A stretch of 64,000 nucleotides of DNA, from NCBI GenBank assembly GCA_029891345.1, contig CM056994.1:225114991-225178990 (forward strand), read 5' to 3'. The notes beneath the pieces are model-generated. The model had not been told where the DNA came from, did no database searches, and was given only the letters and a program-made list of their open reading frames with translations. The DNA comes from Dryococelus australis (lineage: Eukaryota; Arthropoda; Insecta; Phasmatodea; Phasmatidae). The position numbers were made by a program, and so were the translations under genes. Each line of letters starts with the position of its first letter. The stretch's first letter is position 1. Shown here one piece after another: positions 33,641 to 43,126 of this stretch.

Positions 33641-34172
33641 GACCCCCTCAAATAAATCGCATTGCATTAACGTTCCCTTCCCATCACCATTGCTCATTCT
33701 GGCAAATACACTTGACTCGCCATATTGTTTTTTTTTTTTTCGTTTATCATTTGTTTACATTTTAGTCACCTAGGTTGTGTTAGTGTATAAATTAGCGACT
33801 AATCCCCAGGCAGTGCAAATTTCTCGATGAAGCCACCAGGTGAGCTGTCGTTCTCTCATCTATGCTCGGCAGACTATCTTTGAATCCATTTATTCTTAGT
33901 CACCATAATATCATCACATTGTTTCTCAATTATTTATGCTCTAATATTATGTGAAACAGTTTCTCGAAACTGATTGTTTACACCACTGAATTTATAAGTC
34001 CTTCAAAGAAGCAGAAGGGACTGTACAAGAAAATAAAATCATATCAATATGTAAACATAAATTTAATTAATTTCACTTACTTAATATTTACATTCTATCC
34101 TTATAATTATTTCTCACATTCGATCTTTACATTATTCAGATGTTTGTACATCATGGATAGTAGTCAACTGTC
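33641..34172. other. E3 noncoding spacer
   Basis: Between the repeat region and the minus-strand ORFs; likely 3' untranslated sequence. Nothing else seen. Confidence 0.4.
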
Positions 34173-34634
34173 TCATCTGATATAACCTTGAGCCTTCAGT
34201 GCACTGACAATTGAAGCTATCTCAACAATGTATGAGAGACACCAGAGTTTTTGCTGGTCGATCAAATGCTTGAGTCTATCAACAAATTCATTCGGGTCTT
34301 CCGGAAATATATAACGAGCATTCTTGTCGCCTTCTACCTTCATCACGCCACTTGTCGAAGGAAACTCATGAAATGTATGGGAATATCGAGGGCCATCGTA
34401 CTTCTTATCAGATATTTCATTAAAACTTTTCATATAATTAACGCTGTCTTCAAGATCGTCTTCACCTCCCGTTTCATCCTCGATATAAAGTTCATTTTTC
34501 TTTGTAAGAGTCACATGATCATCAATATTTAGAGTCGACGGCCGATTATTTTGAAGTTGGCCGACTTCACGCAAAAGTCTTGCAAGTGTACATTCCACAC
34601 ATACCGACGCTACCACACCTCGTAGATCTCTCAT
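34173..34634 (-). CDS. E3 ORF B, acidic Polinton-associated protein (153 aa)
   Basis: Open frame starting MRDLRGVVASVCVECTLARL. The middle is acidic and serine-rich (ELYIEDETGGEDDLEDS). Then comes PRYSHTFHEFPSTSGVMKVE and a C-terminal block ARYIFPEDPNEFVDRLKHLI, EIASIVSALKAQGYI. A PNEfVDRLkLLI...EI.sIi..L...G.I tail is one I recall in uncharacterised insect Polinton proteins. In the same frame immediately upstream, an open stretch rich in Pro, Ser and Asp is separated only by a TGA, so the native protein was probably longer. Function unknown, possibly a core or scaffold protein. Confidence 0.6.
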   Translation of the reverse strand: MRDLRGVVASVCVECTLARLLREVGQLQNNRPSTLNIDDHVTLTKKNELYIEDETGGEDDLEDSVNYMKSFNEISDKKYDGPRYSHTFHEFPSTSGVMKVEGDKNARYIFPEDPNEFVDRLKHLIDQQKLWCLSYIVEIASIVSALKAQGYIR

Positions 34635-34659
34635 TCATTCATTATAGTTAAATATATCG

Positions 34660-34872
34660 TCATAATCGTCTGTGGAAATAGTACCTATCGATGGAGCTGG
34701 GGGTATGCTGGCTCGCAGTAGACGAATCCCTGCCGATCTTGATGTGTTCCTTCATTGTATCACCTTGCATAAAATGCATGTGGTCATTGTCACAATGACT
34801 CATTATGCGTGTTCCCTCGTCGTCTGCGAACATTTTATTTAGTCTAATAACATGAAGTAAATAAGACATCAC
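34660..34872 (-). CDS. E3 small ORF (70 aa), probably part of ORF B's upstream region
   Basis: MMSYLLHVIRLNKMFADDEG followed by a His/Met/Asp-rich stretch. No recognised domain. It overlaps in another frame a Pro/Ser/Asp-rich frame that leads toward 34634, so it may be a shadow. Confidence 0.25.
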   Translation of the reverse strand: MMSYLLHVIRLNKMFADDEGTRIMSHCDNDHMHFMQGDTMKEHIKIGRDSSTASQHTPSSIDRYYFHRRL

Positions 34873-34933
34873 ATGCTGTTTATAAGTGGACGAAAAAATA
34901 TTAAATTTATCGGTTTTGATATGTTTATTTAAG

Positions 34934-35488
34934 TTACCACGTCGAGTGAACTATGTTACTAGTCGTACCAACAAACATTCCATACATCCAAATCTGATCG
35001 CCAATTTCAAACGCCGTCTTCTTACCGGAATTCAGTGATGTATTAACAAAAACACAAATGACAGCAGTAATATCCATCTTCCCTTCATGAATTGGAAACG
35101 TCTTCCAACATATTATATCACGAGAGTCAATGTCACCAATTTCCTTGGGAGCACGATACTTTTGAGTATGCGACTTCCTGAAGAAACACATTTCCAACAA
35201 ACCACCACCATCTTTCGCAGTTATTCCTTGCAGACCAAAACGGCACAAAAAGGACAACAAAATAAATCTCTCTTCAACATCAACGATTTTAACAGTCCAT
35301 GACAAGTAATCTTTATTAACATCCTTAGAAAACGACAAAATATTACGATATACCTTCCTAGGGTAATAACCGGACGAGAACGTTGCTTGAACATTGTGAT
35401 GTGTCTTCTCTAGGAACAAAGTGAATAAATACAGAACAAAACCTGTTACATACAATCGAAATACATAGATAACTACAACACGAAACAA
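34934..35488 (-). CDS. E3 ORF A, orphan protein family member (184 aa)
   Basis: Open frame with a hydrophobic N-terminus (MFRVVVIYVFRLYVTGFVLY, possible signal anchor). Its body is RNILSFSKDVNKDYLSWTVK, ILLSFLCRFGLQGITAKDGG, CWKTFPIHEG and FEIGDQIWMYGMFVGTTSN. The same protein recurs at 42662-43126 and as a C-terminal scrap at 35776. Short beta-like strands and the conserved G-L-Q-G-I-T-A-K and E-I-G-x-Q-I-W-x-Y motifs suggest a compact beta domain, perhaps a structural or receptor-type virion protein. I do not recognise the family. It lies upstream of ORF B on the same strand. Confidence 0.6.
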   Translation of the reverse strand: MFRVVVIYVFRLYVTGFVLYLFTLFLEKTHHNVQATFSSGYYPRKVYRNILSFSKDVNKDYLSWTVKIVDVEERFILLSFLCRFGLQGITAKDGGGLLEMCFFRKSHTQKYRAPKEIGDIDSRDIICWKTFPIHEGKMDITAVICVFVNTSLNSGKKTAFEIGDQIWMYGMFVGTTSNIVHSTW

Positions 35489-35775
35489 TACGTGCGAAAA
35501 TTACAAGTGCACGACCTTCTTAACATCCGGTCGGGCCACTGTTCTAAAAATAGACTTGGCAGGCTTATACACAGAGTAGCGCTACACGACGAGCTCCTCG
35601 CGTCCCGGTGGTAATATTAGGCCGGGACGCGCAACATTTTAAGGTTATGTCTGATTCCAACTCACAACTTAATTAAGTCATAAAACATCAACCACTCAAA
35701 GGATTTTTATAATTTGAACACCATTAAATATCAAATTCTTGGCAGAGAACATACATATCAAATTTAATATATGAA

Positions 35776-35871
35776 GTTTGAAATTGACGATCAGATATGG
35801 TTTTATCGAAAGTTGGTTGGTACGACTGGTAACATGCATATTCATAGGCATCTTGAAATGTTTTATAGTCC
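35776..35871 (+). pseudogene. C-terminal scrap of the orphan protein, opposite strand
   Basis: MKFEIDDQIWFYRKLVGTTG then NMHIHRHLEMF corresponds to the last ~30 residues of ORF A and of 42662-43126, but in + orientation next to the right terminal repeat. It shows E3 once had, or was built from, a second inverted copy. Confidence 0.75.
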
Positions 35872-35899
35872 TTAATAAATAGTATTATTATCGGACTTA

Positions 35900-36803
35900 T
35901 AAGTTTTTTTTTTCTTCAATTTTTTTCGCTTTAATTGTAATGCATATGTCATAATAACATATATGTCATAGTTAAATGCATGGTTAGTAAATGGCATCCA
36001 TTCTTGTTTTAATATTTTATAAACGTTTCAAAATTTTAATTATTTTTTGGGAAGATTTTAGAATTTTTAAATTTTTGGGTTTAAGGACAATGCTGAAGTT
36101 TACGGACATCCAACACGGGGACGTATCAGTAACGTAGTAAGCTCACTAACTTTTATGAGTTTATTGGTTCTTTTTTACTATTTTCTCTCGAGTTTTGTTT
36201 TCAATCTCATAGGAGACTGTCATTGGCATCCATAATGGGGATCGGATTCATCGATGTAATTTTTTTCCTCGATTTTTTTTTTTTTTCAGTTTCTCACTTT
36301 TTTAAATTATTTTTCGTCCAAGGTTATCCAATGTCATGGTAACTGGTCCAAGGTCAACATCAAGGGTCAAAGTTAAGGTCATCGACATCTAACGTGGCTG
36401 ATGAGAAGGACACTGGTTGACCTTGCGAGTATAGCTCCTTGCGAGTATAGCTCGTGTCGGGAGCTTAGTCGATCTATCTGTCATGGAACCTCGGTCCTTG
36501 TGCATGTACTTCTTTCCAATATTTTTTTTAATTTTTTAATTTTCTTTTAATTTGTTATATATTAAGTTGTTTTCATGTTTTTTGCATAATTTTTTGCAAT
36601 TGTTCGAGATATTTTGGGTTTCAAGGCCATTTAAAGTCTTGGTAACAGGGTCAAAGTCAATGTCATGGGTCAAGGTCACATATAGCCAATATGGCCGCCT
36701 AACTACAGGAATGACAGCAAGAACAGCGTATGGCACCTGTGCCCCGTGCCCTCTGAGTCCCATTTAAATTACATTATGTCCGACTTCCCGAAATTACACT
36801 ACT
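35900..36803. repeat. E3 right terminal repeat region
   Basis: Complement of the left terminal region, with several AGGTCA-type words (GGTCAAGGTCAC near 36667, CAAGGTCAAC, AAGTTAAGGTCA). A 20-bp direct repeat CCTTGCGAGTATAGCTC occurs twice at 36421-36455. Confidence 0.7.
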
Positions 36804-36809
36804 TCTGGT

Positions 36810-36985
36810 GAATGCCAGGTAAATGCACATGTCAGCCTGTATAGAGCTCACAGTGATATTCGAGGGTGGTGGGGTAACAGTGTGAGAGTGTTTTTCGTGG
36901 AAAGGACTTGATCCTCTCATAATACTACGGGTAACTTTAAAGATGGAAGACTAGAAGAGCATTTTGACTGGCTGTTTGTTTTCTA
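36810..36985 (+). pseudogene. Tc1-like transposase, middle piece
   Basis: Starts MPGK, matching the RxPGE turn after the first catalytic block, then decays. The stop before it is a single-base change in the Arg position. Confidence 0.6.
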
Positions 36986-37221
36986 TAGGCTGTTCATGGT
37001 AAAGTGAGCGCTTTTTAAAGCCCTGCTAAATTCTTCCTTCCAATTTTTTGTACTCTTATGCTCCTTTTTAATGTAAACAATGCAATATGACTAATAAACA
37101 CAATGTATACTTTTCATCACTCTCAAAAGTTAAGGTCTGGGACTGCAATAAAATTTATTTATTAGGTGTCATTGCCTTTTGGGAGGGCCTTAAAAAGTGC
37201 TCACTTTACCGTGAACAGCCA
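36986..37221. mobile_element. MITE, short subfamily, copy 3
   Basis: TAGGCTGTTCATGGTAAAG to ACCGTGAACAGCCA, 236 bp, TA on both sides, inserted into the Tc1 coding sequence. The small + frame 37166-37363 spans its end. Confidence 0.88.
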
Positions 37222-37390
37222 TAAGGTAGAATATCAGTTTGGAGATGTTAATTTTGTGGTTCAGCATGGCAATTCTCCCTGTCATAAAGCATGGTCTGTT
37301 CGGAAGTTGCTTGTGAACAATAGGGTTTCGGAAGTGGACTGGCCAGTGCTGTTGGAGGAATGATCGGACATTCCGACAACTATTTGACAG
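37222..37390 (+). pseudogene. Tc1-like transposase, second-Asp piece
   Basis: YQFGDVNFVVQHGNSPCHKA, then RKLLVNNRVSEVDWP, matches the Tc1 QFGDxPxxFQHDxxPxHKA block; the catalytic Asp is Gly here. Confidence 0.85.
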
Positions 37391-37889
37391 TCAGCTCTGC
37401 ATGGTTACAGCTGTATTAAAGGTAAAAAGCGGTGTTTATACAGAATGAATCCCCATGAATTGCACCACAAATATTTCGGAAATGAAAAATGCCATTGGAT
37501 GTGCTGGTTTCATAGGATTAAAGTTTAGACAATGGCTCATAATTGCAGTCCAAACATTGATTTGAATAATAATTAGTATGTGTATTTCTTGAACAAAGTT
37601 AGATTTTTTCAAGTGGAACAATGCCTGTTCTCACAAAGAAAATAAAACTAAAGGAAATTAGAATGCCAATGTTGTTTTGCATGATTCTACTACAAGTAGT
37701 GTACGTGCTATCGTAATATGACAATTTTAAATCCTTATGGTTGTCTGCTCCATTTAACTGCTTAGTTCCTGTGCTACGATATTTGTATGTACGTGTAGAT
37801 TCTGTTTCCGTTACACTAATTGCATTGGGACCTCCTTTTCAGTACTTTGTGATAGTTTTTATTACCTAGACGTAGGATGTGATGGAAGA
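37391..37889. other. no supported gene
   Basis: No assignable feature. Confidence 0.45.
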
Positions 37890-38905
37890 TTGTATTTACT
37901 AATACTGAAACAGCCGATATGATCGTTGTGTATGGCGAATGTAGGGAGAATGCTGTTTGTTCTTGTAACATGTACGCTGAACGATATCCTAATACACGTC
38001 AACCATCTAGACAATTATTGACGAACCTCTTTACAGGAAACTGGAAGTGCAACACCTCGAAAACTTAACAAAAACAAACGAGTGATTGGAGAAGAGGTTG
38101 AAATTAATGTTATAGCTGCTGTTACTTCAAATCTTCAAAATAGCTCCTGTGCAACTGCAATATGGAGTGGCATGAGTCAGATAAGCATACTATGCATTCT
38201 GCACATCATAAGTTCTATCTGTACCATGTCCCTCTCCATCAAGAGCTACATGGAAACGATTCTGAGAATCGTGTTAACTTTAGAACATGAGTATTAAGAC
38301 ATGATATACCAGATTTGTCATGTGTCTTGTTCAATTATGAATCAACATTTACAAATCATGGCCAAGTCAGCCTCAGAAACATTCACTTTTAGTCAGTAGT
38401 CCCCATTGGCTTCGTCAAGTGGAACGTTAGCATCCATGGATTATATATGTGTGGAATAGTAAACCATCGTTTCACAGGCTTTGTTTTTCATAGAAAAAAC
38501 ACTGGATTTCCGAAAGTATGCCAGTCTCCCATTACACAACCTTGCACAGATGTAAGAAGACCTTCCACTGCAGAATAGGAGGATACTCTGGTATCAGCAC
38601 GATGGTTACCCAGTGCATATTGCAAGACGTACTACAGCTTGTCTTTAACGATTGTTTCAAAATCGTTGGATTGGAAGAAGGGGACCTGTACGCTGGCCTA
38701 CCCATTCATCAGACCTGACCCCATTAGACACTGTTCAAAAGGATATACCATTTACACCAAGATATATGAAACAAAGTATTACAGCTGCCTGTTCTGAAAT
38801 TTCAGTTGAAATTCTACAACATGTGTAGAAATCTGTACATGACAGACTGGAAGCAGGTTGTATTGTAGCTGGCGGTCTTCATTTTGAACATAACTTGTGA
38901 AGGAC
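37890..38905 (+). pseudogene. IS630-like DDE transposase, nearly full length
   Basis: Frames in order: MIVVYGECRENAVCSCNMYA and ERYPNTRQPSRQLL (N-terminal HTH); EVEINVIAAVTSNLQNSSCA; RHDIPDLSCVLF then ESTFTNHGQVSLRNIHF, where the first catalytic Asp is lost (FNYES); WLRQVERXHPWI; GPVFFIEKT and SLLHNLAQM; LWYQHDGYPVHIAR with the second Asp preserved; FQNRWIGRRGPVRWPTHSSD then LTPLDTV, and an HFEHNL tail. Same protein type as 23600-24589. At least five frameshifts. Confidence 0.85.
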
Positions 38906-39686
38906 AGTATTCTCTTTCTTCTTTAGAATCCACAGAATGTGTTTATCCCATTTTGTATTTGTTAAGAAAGTGCTGATTCATGGTACAGTAAAATCGCATA
39001 AATGTGCATAAATGTGTTTTCATGAACATTCCGAACAAATTCACACACACTAAAACCGAAAAGTGATCATACGAACATAAAACCTACTATAGTATGTAAA
39101 CTACTTGCACTAGAATCCTGCAAAACACACAATTTACTTACTAATTCCGCTAGTTTTATTTTCTTGAGGTGAATAGCCATTGTTCCATTTGAAAAATGTA
39201 ATATTGCTCAAAAAACATACATTCTATTATTTGTGGAAATATGTGTCTGGCTGCAATTGTGAGCTCTTGTCTAAACTTCACTTCTGTGAAACTAGCACGT
39301 CAATTTCTTCTTCCAATTCAGAAATATTAACCAGTATAAACACAGACGGACACAGCTACAGGTGGTTCGGCAACTCCTCAGAGATATTTTGGGAGGTGAT
39401 TTCTTGTGCATAATGGGGATAGCATACTGACTTATTTATAGCTTGATAGTCGAAGGTTGACTGGAGCTTATATTTACTGAGAACTTCAAGTTCATGTAAA
39501 CAATGATTGCTGCTCTAAGTTGAAATCATAGATCGGAGCAGTTAGACAAGTAATTTTTTCGAGGATAGCAGTTCGATTTAATCACCAATAAAGTGTCAAC
39601 CCTTATGAGAACATAATATCTAAGCTTCAATTAAGTGACATTCAGTGACCACCAAAAGATGAACTATTAAAACCTAAACAAAAAAA
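38906..39686. other. no supported gene
   Basis: AT-rich, short chance frames only (for example 39180-39413). Confidence 0.45.
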
Positions 39687-39844
39687 TGCAGTGGTTTGCA
39701 TAGCGTTTATAGTGCTCGCCTCACACCAAGGAAAACCGGGTTTTTAATACCAGCGGTGTCGCTCCCGGATTTACGCACGCGGATATCATTCTGTGCGATG
39801 CCACTGAATGGTGAGTATTCTTGGGGTTCTCATATTTTTCCCTG
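39687..39844 (+). repeat. tRNA-derived SINE, 5' part
   Basis: TAGCGTTTATAGTGCTCGCC resembles a tRNA A-box region and GGGTTTTTAATACC a worn B box, followed by TCGCTCCCGGATTT and CTGTGCGATGCCACTGAATG. It stops exactly at the E2 insertion site; a plausible continuation is at 49501-49560. Confidence 0.55.
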
Positions 39845-40500
39845 AGTAGTGTGATATAAATATATCTCGACTAATGTGTTTTAAATGAGAGCTTTGCTGT
39901 AATTTGGTTGGGAGGGGACTCGGAACTACTCGGCAGTTTTCAGCTCATCTTGGGAGGGTGCTCTGCAGTCTTCGACTTGACTCGGATGTGCTGGGTAGCC
40001 TTCAACTCAGGATTGCCGAAATTCCCCGAAGGTGCTCAGCATTTACAGCCATATATGTATGTTTCTGGGAGCCAAGAGCCATATTGGTTTTGTAGGCAAA
40101 GAGTATGCCAAAGCGTTAATATTTTTTCATTCATGTTTATTTTCAAATTCATAGTAAACATTACATGTGAAATACTGCGAAACATCAAGCTTTATTCATT
40201 CCTCAGTTACATCCCTAAATTTATGGAAGCTACAATACCTACAGTTTTCATCATTTCATGCTAGAGTGCGCAGGTAACTCAAGTTTTCAGCATTGTCTGC
40301 AAGAGTGTGCTGATGGAGAATATATTTAATGATGATTTAACGTTTCTCGCTCGTGATTGGCTGTTCGTCATGTGACAATCGGCTCTGTGGGTATATGAGG
40401 CGAGTAGATTCGCACATCGCCTCAGTTATTCGTCTGATGCGACACGTGATAGATTGTCTTCTCTCTTCTGACCTTCTTAGCATTCTATTTGGTTACCTAT
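39845..40500. repeat. E2 left terminal inverted repeat
   Basis: Matches the complement of 48840-49494, for example CTTGGGAGGGTGCT, CCCGAAGGTG, CATTTCATGCTA, TCGCTCGTGATTG and TCTGATGCGACA. Frames 39904 and 39908 are chance. Confidence 0.85.
40392..40426 (+). promoter_or_regulatory. TATA box and TCAGTT initiator of E2 polymerase gene, left arm
   Basis: TATATGAGG at 40392 and TCAGTT with its A at 40424 have arthropod core-promoter spacing (about 31 bp). The same pair occurs in the right arm. Confidence 0.65.
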
Positions 40501-42229
40501 TTTTTTTATGTTTTAGTATTCCATCAAATTTTGCAGGGCATTATTGGACTTGCTCGTGACTATGCTATAATACACAACATATGGTGCAGCTTCACATTAT
40601 TAGAACTATTAATTCTGTATTTTTTTATCTGTCCTGCAGAGATCAAGATGAAGCATTCATTTAATGATGTGTCTCCGGCCGGCATCCTGACTTTGTCTTT
40701 GGCTGGACTACTGCTGGTTCCAACTGAGCTGCCTATGTCGTCTCGTCGATGACATTTGCGGTACCATCGGCAACATCCTCAATTAGATTGTTGCGATCCA
40801 CTGGACAGGTACATTGTCACCCATCTCGCTTTTACAATAAAACCTCTGTGTTCAACCATGATGTCCAAAGGCACGAAAAGTATGACTGCGTGAAGAATGC
40901 AGAAAGAGTGTCATATAATTGCAGAGATTGCGGAGTGTAATTGGCTAGGTGTGATAACTTGCAGAGAAATGCGAAAACCTGCATGGCTGTAGAACATTCA
41001 CCTGCGAAAAAAATATGTTGTGTACAGTCTACATGCTACAGCATACAAGTATTCTTTCGCAGCACCAAGGGTTCAGGATGAGCATCCGCCATCATGTAAG
41101 CGACCAACACGTCCAAGAATCATGGCAAGGTGAGTGAGTTAAGATATATGGGCGGCTGTTAATGCTAAGGTCTTGAGAGTCGAATCATAGCAGGGTCTGG
41201 GTTGGTATATAACAATTCTTTAGTGGTGGCTGAAACAGCTTCCTTGCACATTTTAAAGATGTATTGTCGCTCAAAATGAGGACCATTAGTCAAAATATAT
41301 TTACAATATTTTGGCTCTCATGACGAAAAATATCTTCCGCCATTTAAATAAAGAAGTACGAGATAAGAGTCCAATAAAATAAAACATTTGACAATACGGA
41401 ACCTAATCCTTTCGACGAAGGCATGGGCAAAACTGCATTGAAGATCACAATTTGCCATGTACAAAACTGATGAAATCGAAAAGGTCGTAAATTCCTGCAT
41501 TGCAAAGTTTTGTGAAGAGGGAGAGATGAACAAAGAGTGTGGTTCGGGGTGGACACGGTTGAAAGTTAAATTACTTGCAGCTTCGAATTAACAAGCTGGA
41601 ATTGATTATATACAGGAAGGCAGTGATTATTCCACAAAACATCAGCGACCACATGTGTTTTAAGTGGGCCATTCTGGTAGGTTTTGGGGAAGGGAAAAAC
41701 TTTCAGCAAACCGACAAGAGATATCGTGAGCTGGAGTTGACATTTGATATTTCTGGACTGGAATTTCCGACTACACTGCATCAAATAAAATATTTTGTGA
41801 AAAATAGCCCTACCGCCTTAGCTAATGTGTACTGGCTCACTTCCGAGAACAAGATCTTGCCCATATGTGTGGTAAAAGAAGAAAAATCACAGCATTTCAA
41901 TTTGTTGCTGCTGACGACCGAAGATGGGAATGCTCATTTAAGCTACATTAAGAATTTTGAGTATTTGATAAGATCGCAGCTTACAGCTTACGATGGTAAA
42001 ATCCACATATGCAATCAGTGCTCCACCTACACTGGTGAAAAATATATAATTAACACTCGGATACAATGGAACCACATAAATGAAGGATTTATATAATGAT
42101 TACACAGAGTGTATTCTGTATATGATAATGGTTACAGGGTCTAATATATATGGACAGAGGCTACAAAGTGTCTTGAACAATGTCAGAATCTTTTGTAGCC
42201 TCCTTAGCGACTTTGCAGTCCTGCATTCG

Positions 42230-42610
42230 TGTGCAGCGACGATCATAAAGGTGTCAGATGTCATCATGGGAATAGTGTTTTACGCTTATTCCACCTGTTG
42301 TTGCAATTGGTGGGTAGCAGGTTGGGTAACACGAGATGTATGTGCATGGGCATTGCCCTGCTGGAAGAGGACATCTCCTTGGCGTTGTAGAAACGGCAAT
42401 AAAATGGGCTGCATAATGTTCTGGATGTAGTGTTTACTGGTCTGTGTTCCCTCAACAAACACCAGAGGCGTAATGTCACTGTAGGCTATTCTCCTCCGAC
42501 CATGATGCCAGGAGTTGGTCCTTTGTGATGCTGCCGTATACACTCTGGTTACTGCCGCTCTCCTAATTGTTTGTTGTTTAAGTTCAGCACGGTTGCATCA
42601 GAATTCACTT
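42230..42610 (-). pseudogene. Tc1-like transposase remnant
   Basis: Minus frame RRRIAYSDITPLVFVEGTQT, HYIQNIMQPILLPFLQRQGD then VLFQQGNAHAHTSRVTQ matches Tc1 proteins around the second catalytic Asp (FQQDNARPHTA), which is Gly here. Both ends are missing. Confidence 0.85.
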
Positions 42611-42661
42611 TGCAGTATGTCATTGAGAAGGCACATCCCATAATGCTGCTAAAGCAATGCA

Positions 42662-43126
42662 GTGTCTAGGTATTTTCTTAGGAAGGTACATTGCAATATT
42701 TTGACTGTTAATGTCGATGTTGATAAAGATGATGATTCATGTTGTGTTAAAGTGTTGAACGTAGGAGAAAGTTATATTATTCTTTCTTTCTTGTATAACT
42801 TTTGTCTACAAGGTATAACTGCTAAAGCCGGTAGTGGACTTTTGGAATTTTATTTCTTTCACAAGGCTCATAATGCAAAATATCCTAAACTTACAGATTT
42901 GTCTGAGGTGAAACCTTTAAACATAATTCGTTGGAAAACTATTCCTGTACATGAAGGTGTTACTAATCAAAATGCTGAAATTAGTATGTACTCCCAACCC
43001 ATGCTCTTTCCTCATAATAAGATAAAGCTAGAGATTGGTGAACAAATTTGGCTTTATCGGAAGTTGGTTGGCACTACTGGTAATATGCATGTACTCGGAC
43101 ATGTTGAAATGTTGTTTAATCAATAA
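42662..43126 (+). CDS. orphan protein, second family member (154 aa)
   Basis: Fully open frame: SRYFLRKVHCNILTVNVDVD, KVLNVGESYIILSFLYNF, CLQGITAKAGSGLLEFYFF, IIRWKTIPVHEG, KLEIGEQIWLYRKLVGTTG, then HVLGHVEMLFNQ. It aligns with E3 ORF A (34934-35488) over its whole length with perhaps 40 percent identity and no indel that breaks the frame. An open frame upstream of the Met continues to about 42650, and an AATAAA-like AAATAAAA follows the stop. Two diverged but open copies in a decayed neighbourhood suggest recent activity or selection. Likely virion or accessory protein of the E3 lineage; function unknown. Confidence 0.65.
   Translation: MSRYFLRKVHCNILTVNVDVDKDDDSCCVKVLNVGESYIILSFLYNFCLQGITAKAGSGLLEFYFFHKAHNAKYPKLTDLSEVKPLNIIRWKTIPVHEGVTNQNAEISMYSQPMLFPHNKIKLEIGEQIWLYRKLVGTTGNMHVLGHVEMLFNQ

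Larger units (their letters stand above)
32534..36803 (-). mobile_element. Polinton-like element E3 (4.27 kb) with long terminal inverted repeats
   Basis: Left end AGTAGTGTAACCTGGGG, right end TTACACTACT. Flanking hexamers TATGGT (32528-32533) and TCTGGT (36804-36809) match at five of six positions, and deleting the element with one hexamer restores the Tc1 frame across ...VLVW to MPGK. AGT...ACT ends plus 6-bp duplication indicate Polinton-type integration. It encodes no polymerase, capsid or integrase that I can see, only three small ORFs plus an ORF scrap, so it is a deletion derivative or a satellite moved by a Polinton. Confidence 0.8.
30728..37390 (+). mobile_element. Tc1-like element split by three later insertions
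   Basis: The left end ACACTATCTGATCAAAA at about 30730 is a typical Tc1 terminus. Transposase pieces continue in order on the + strand at 30784-31120, 32366-32533, 36810-36985 and 37222-37390. Interruptions are a hAT element (about 31120-32360), Polinton-like E3 (32534-36803) and a MITE (36986-37221). Removing one copy of each target duplication brings neighbouring pieces together in transposase order. The right terminus is not identified. Confidence 0.8.

Noticed and set aside
39904-40264. Plus-strand frames of 63 and 118 codons.
   Set aside because: Lie in the E2 terminal inverted repeat and do not hold open in the other arm.
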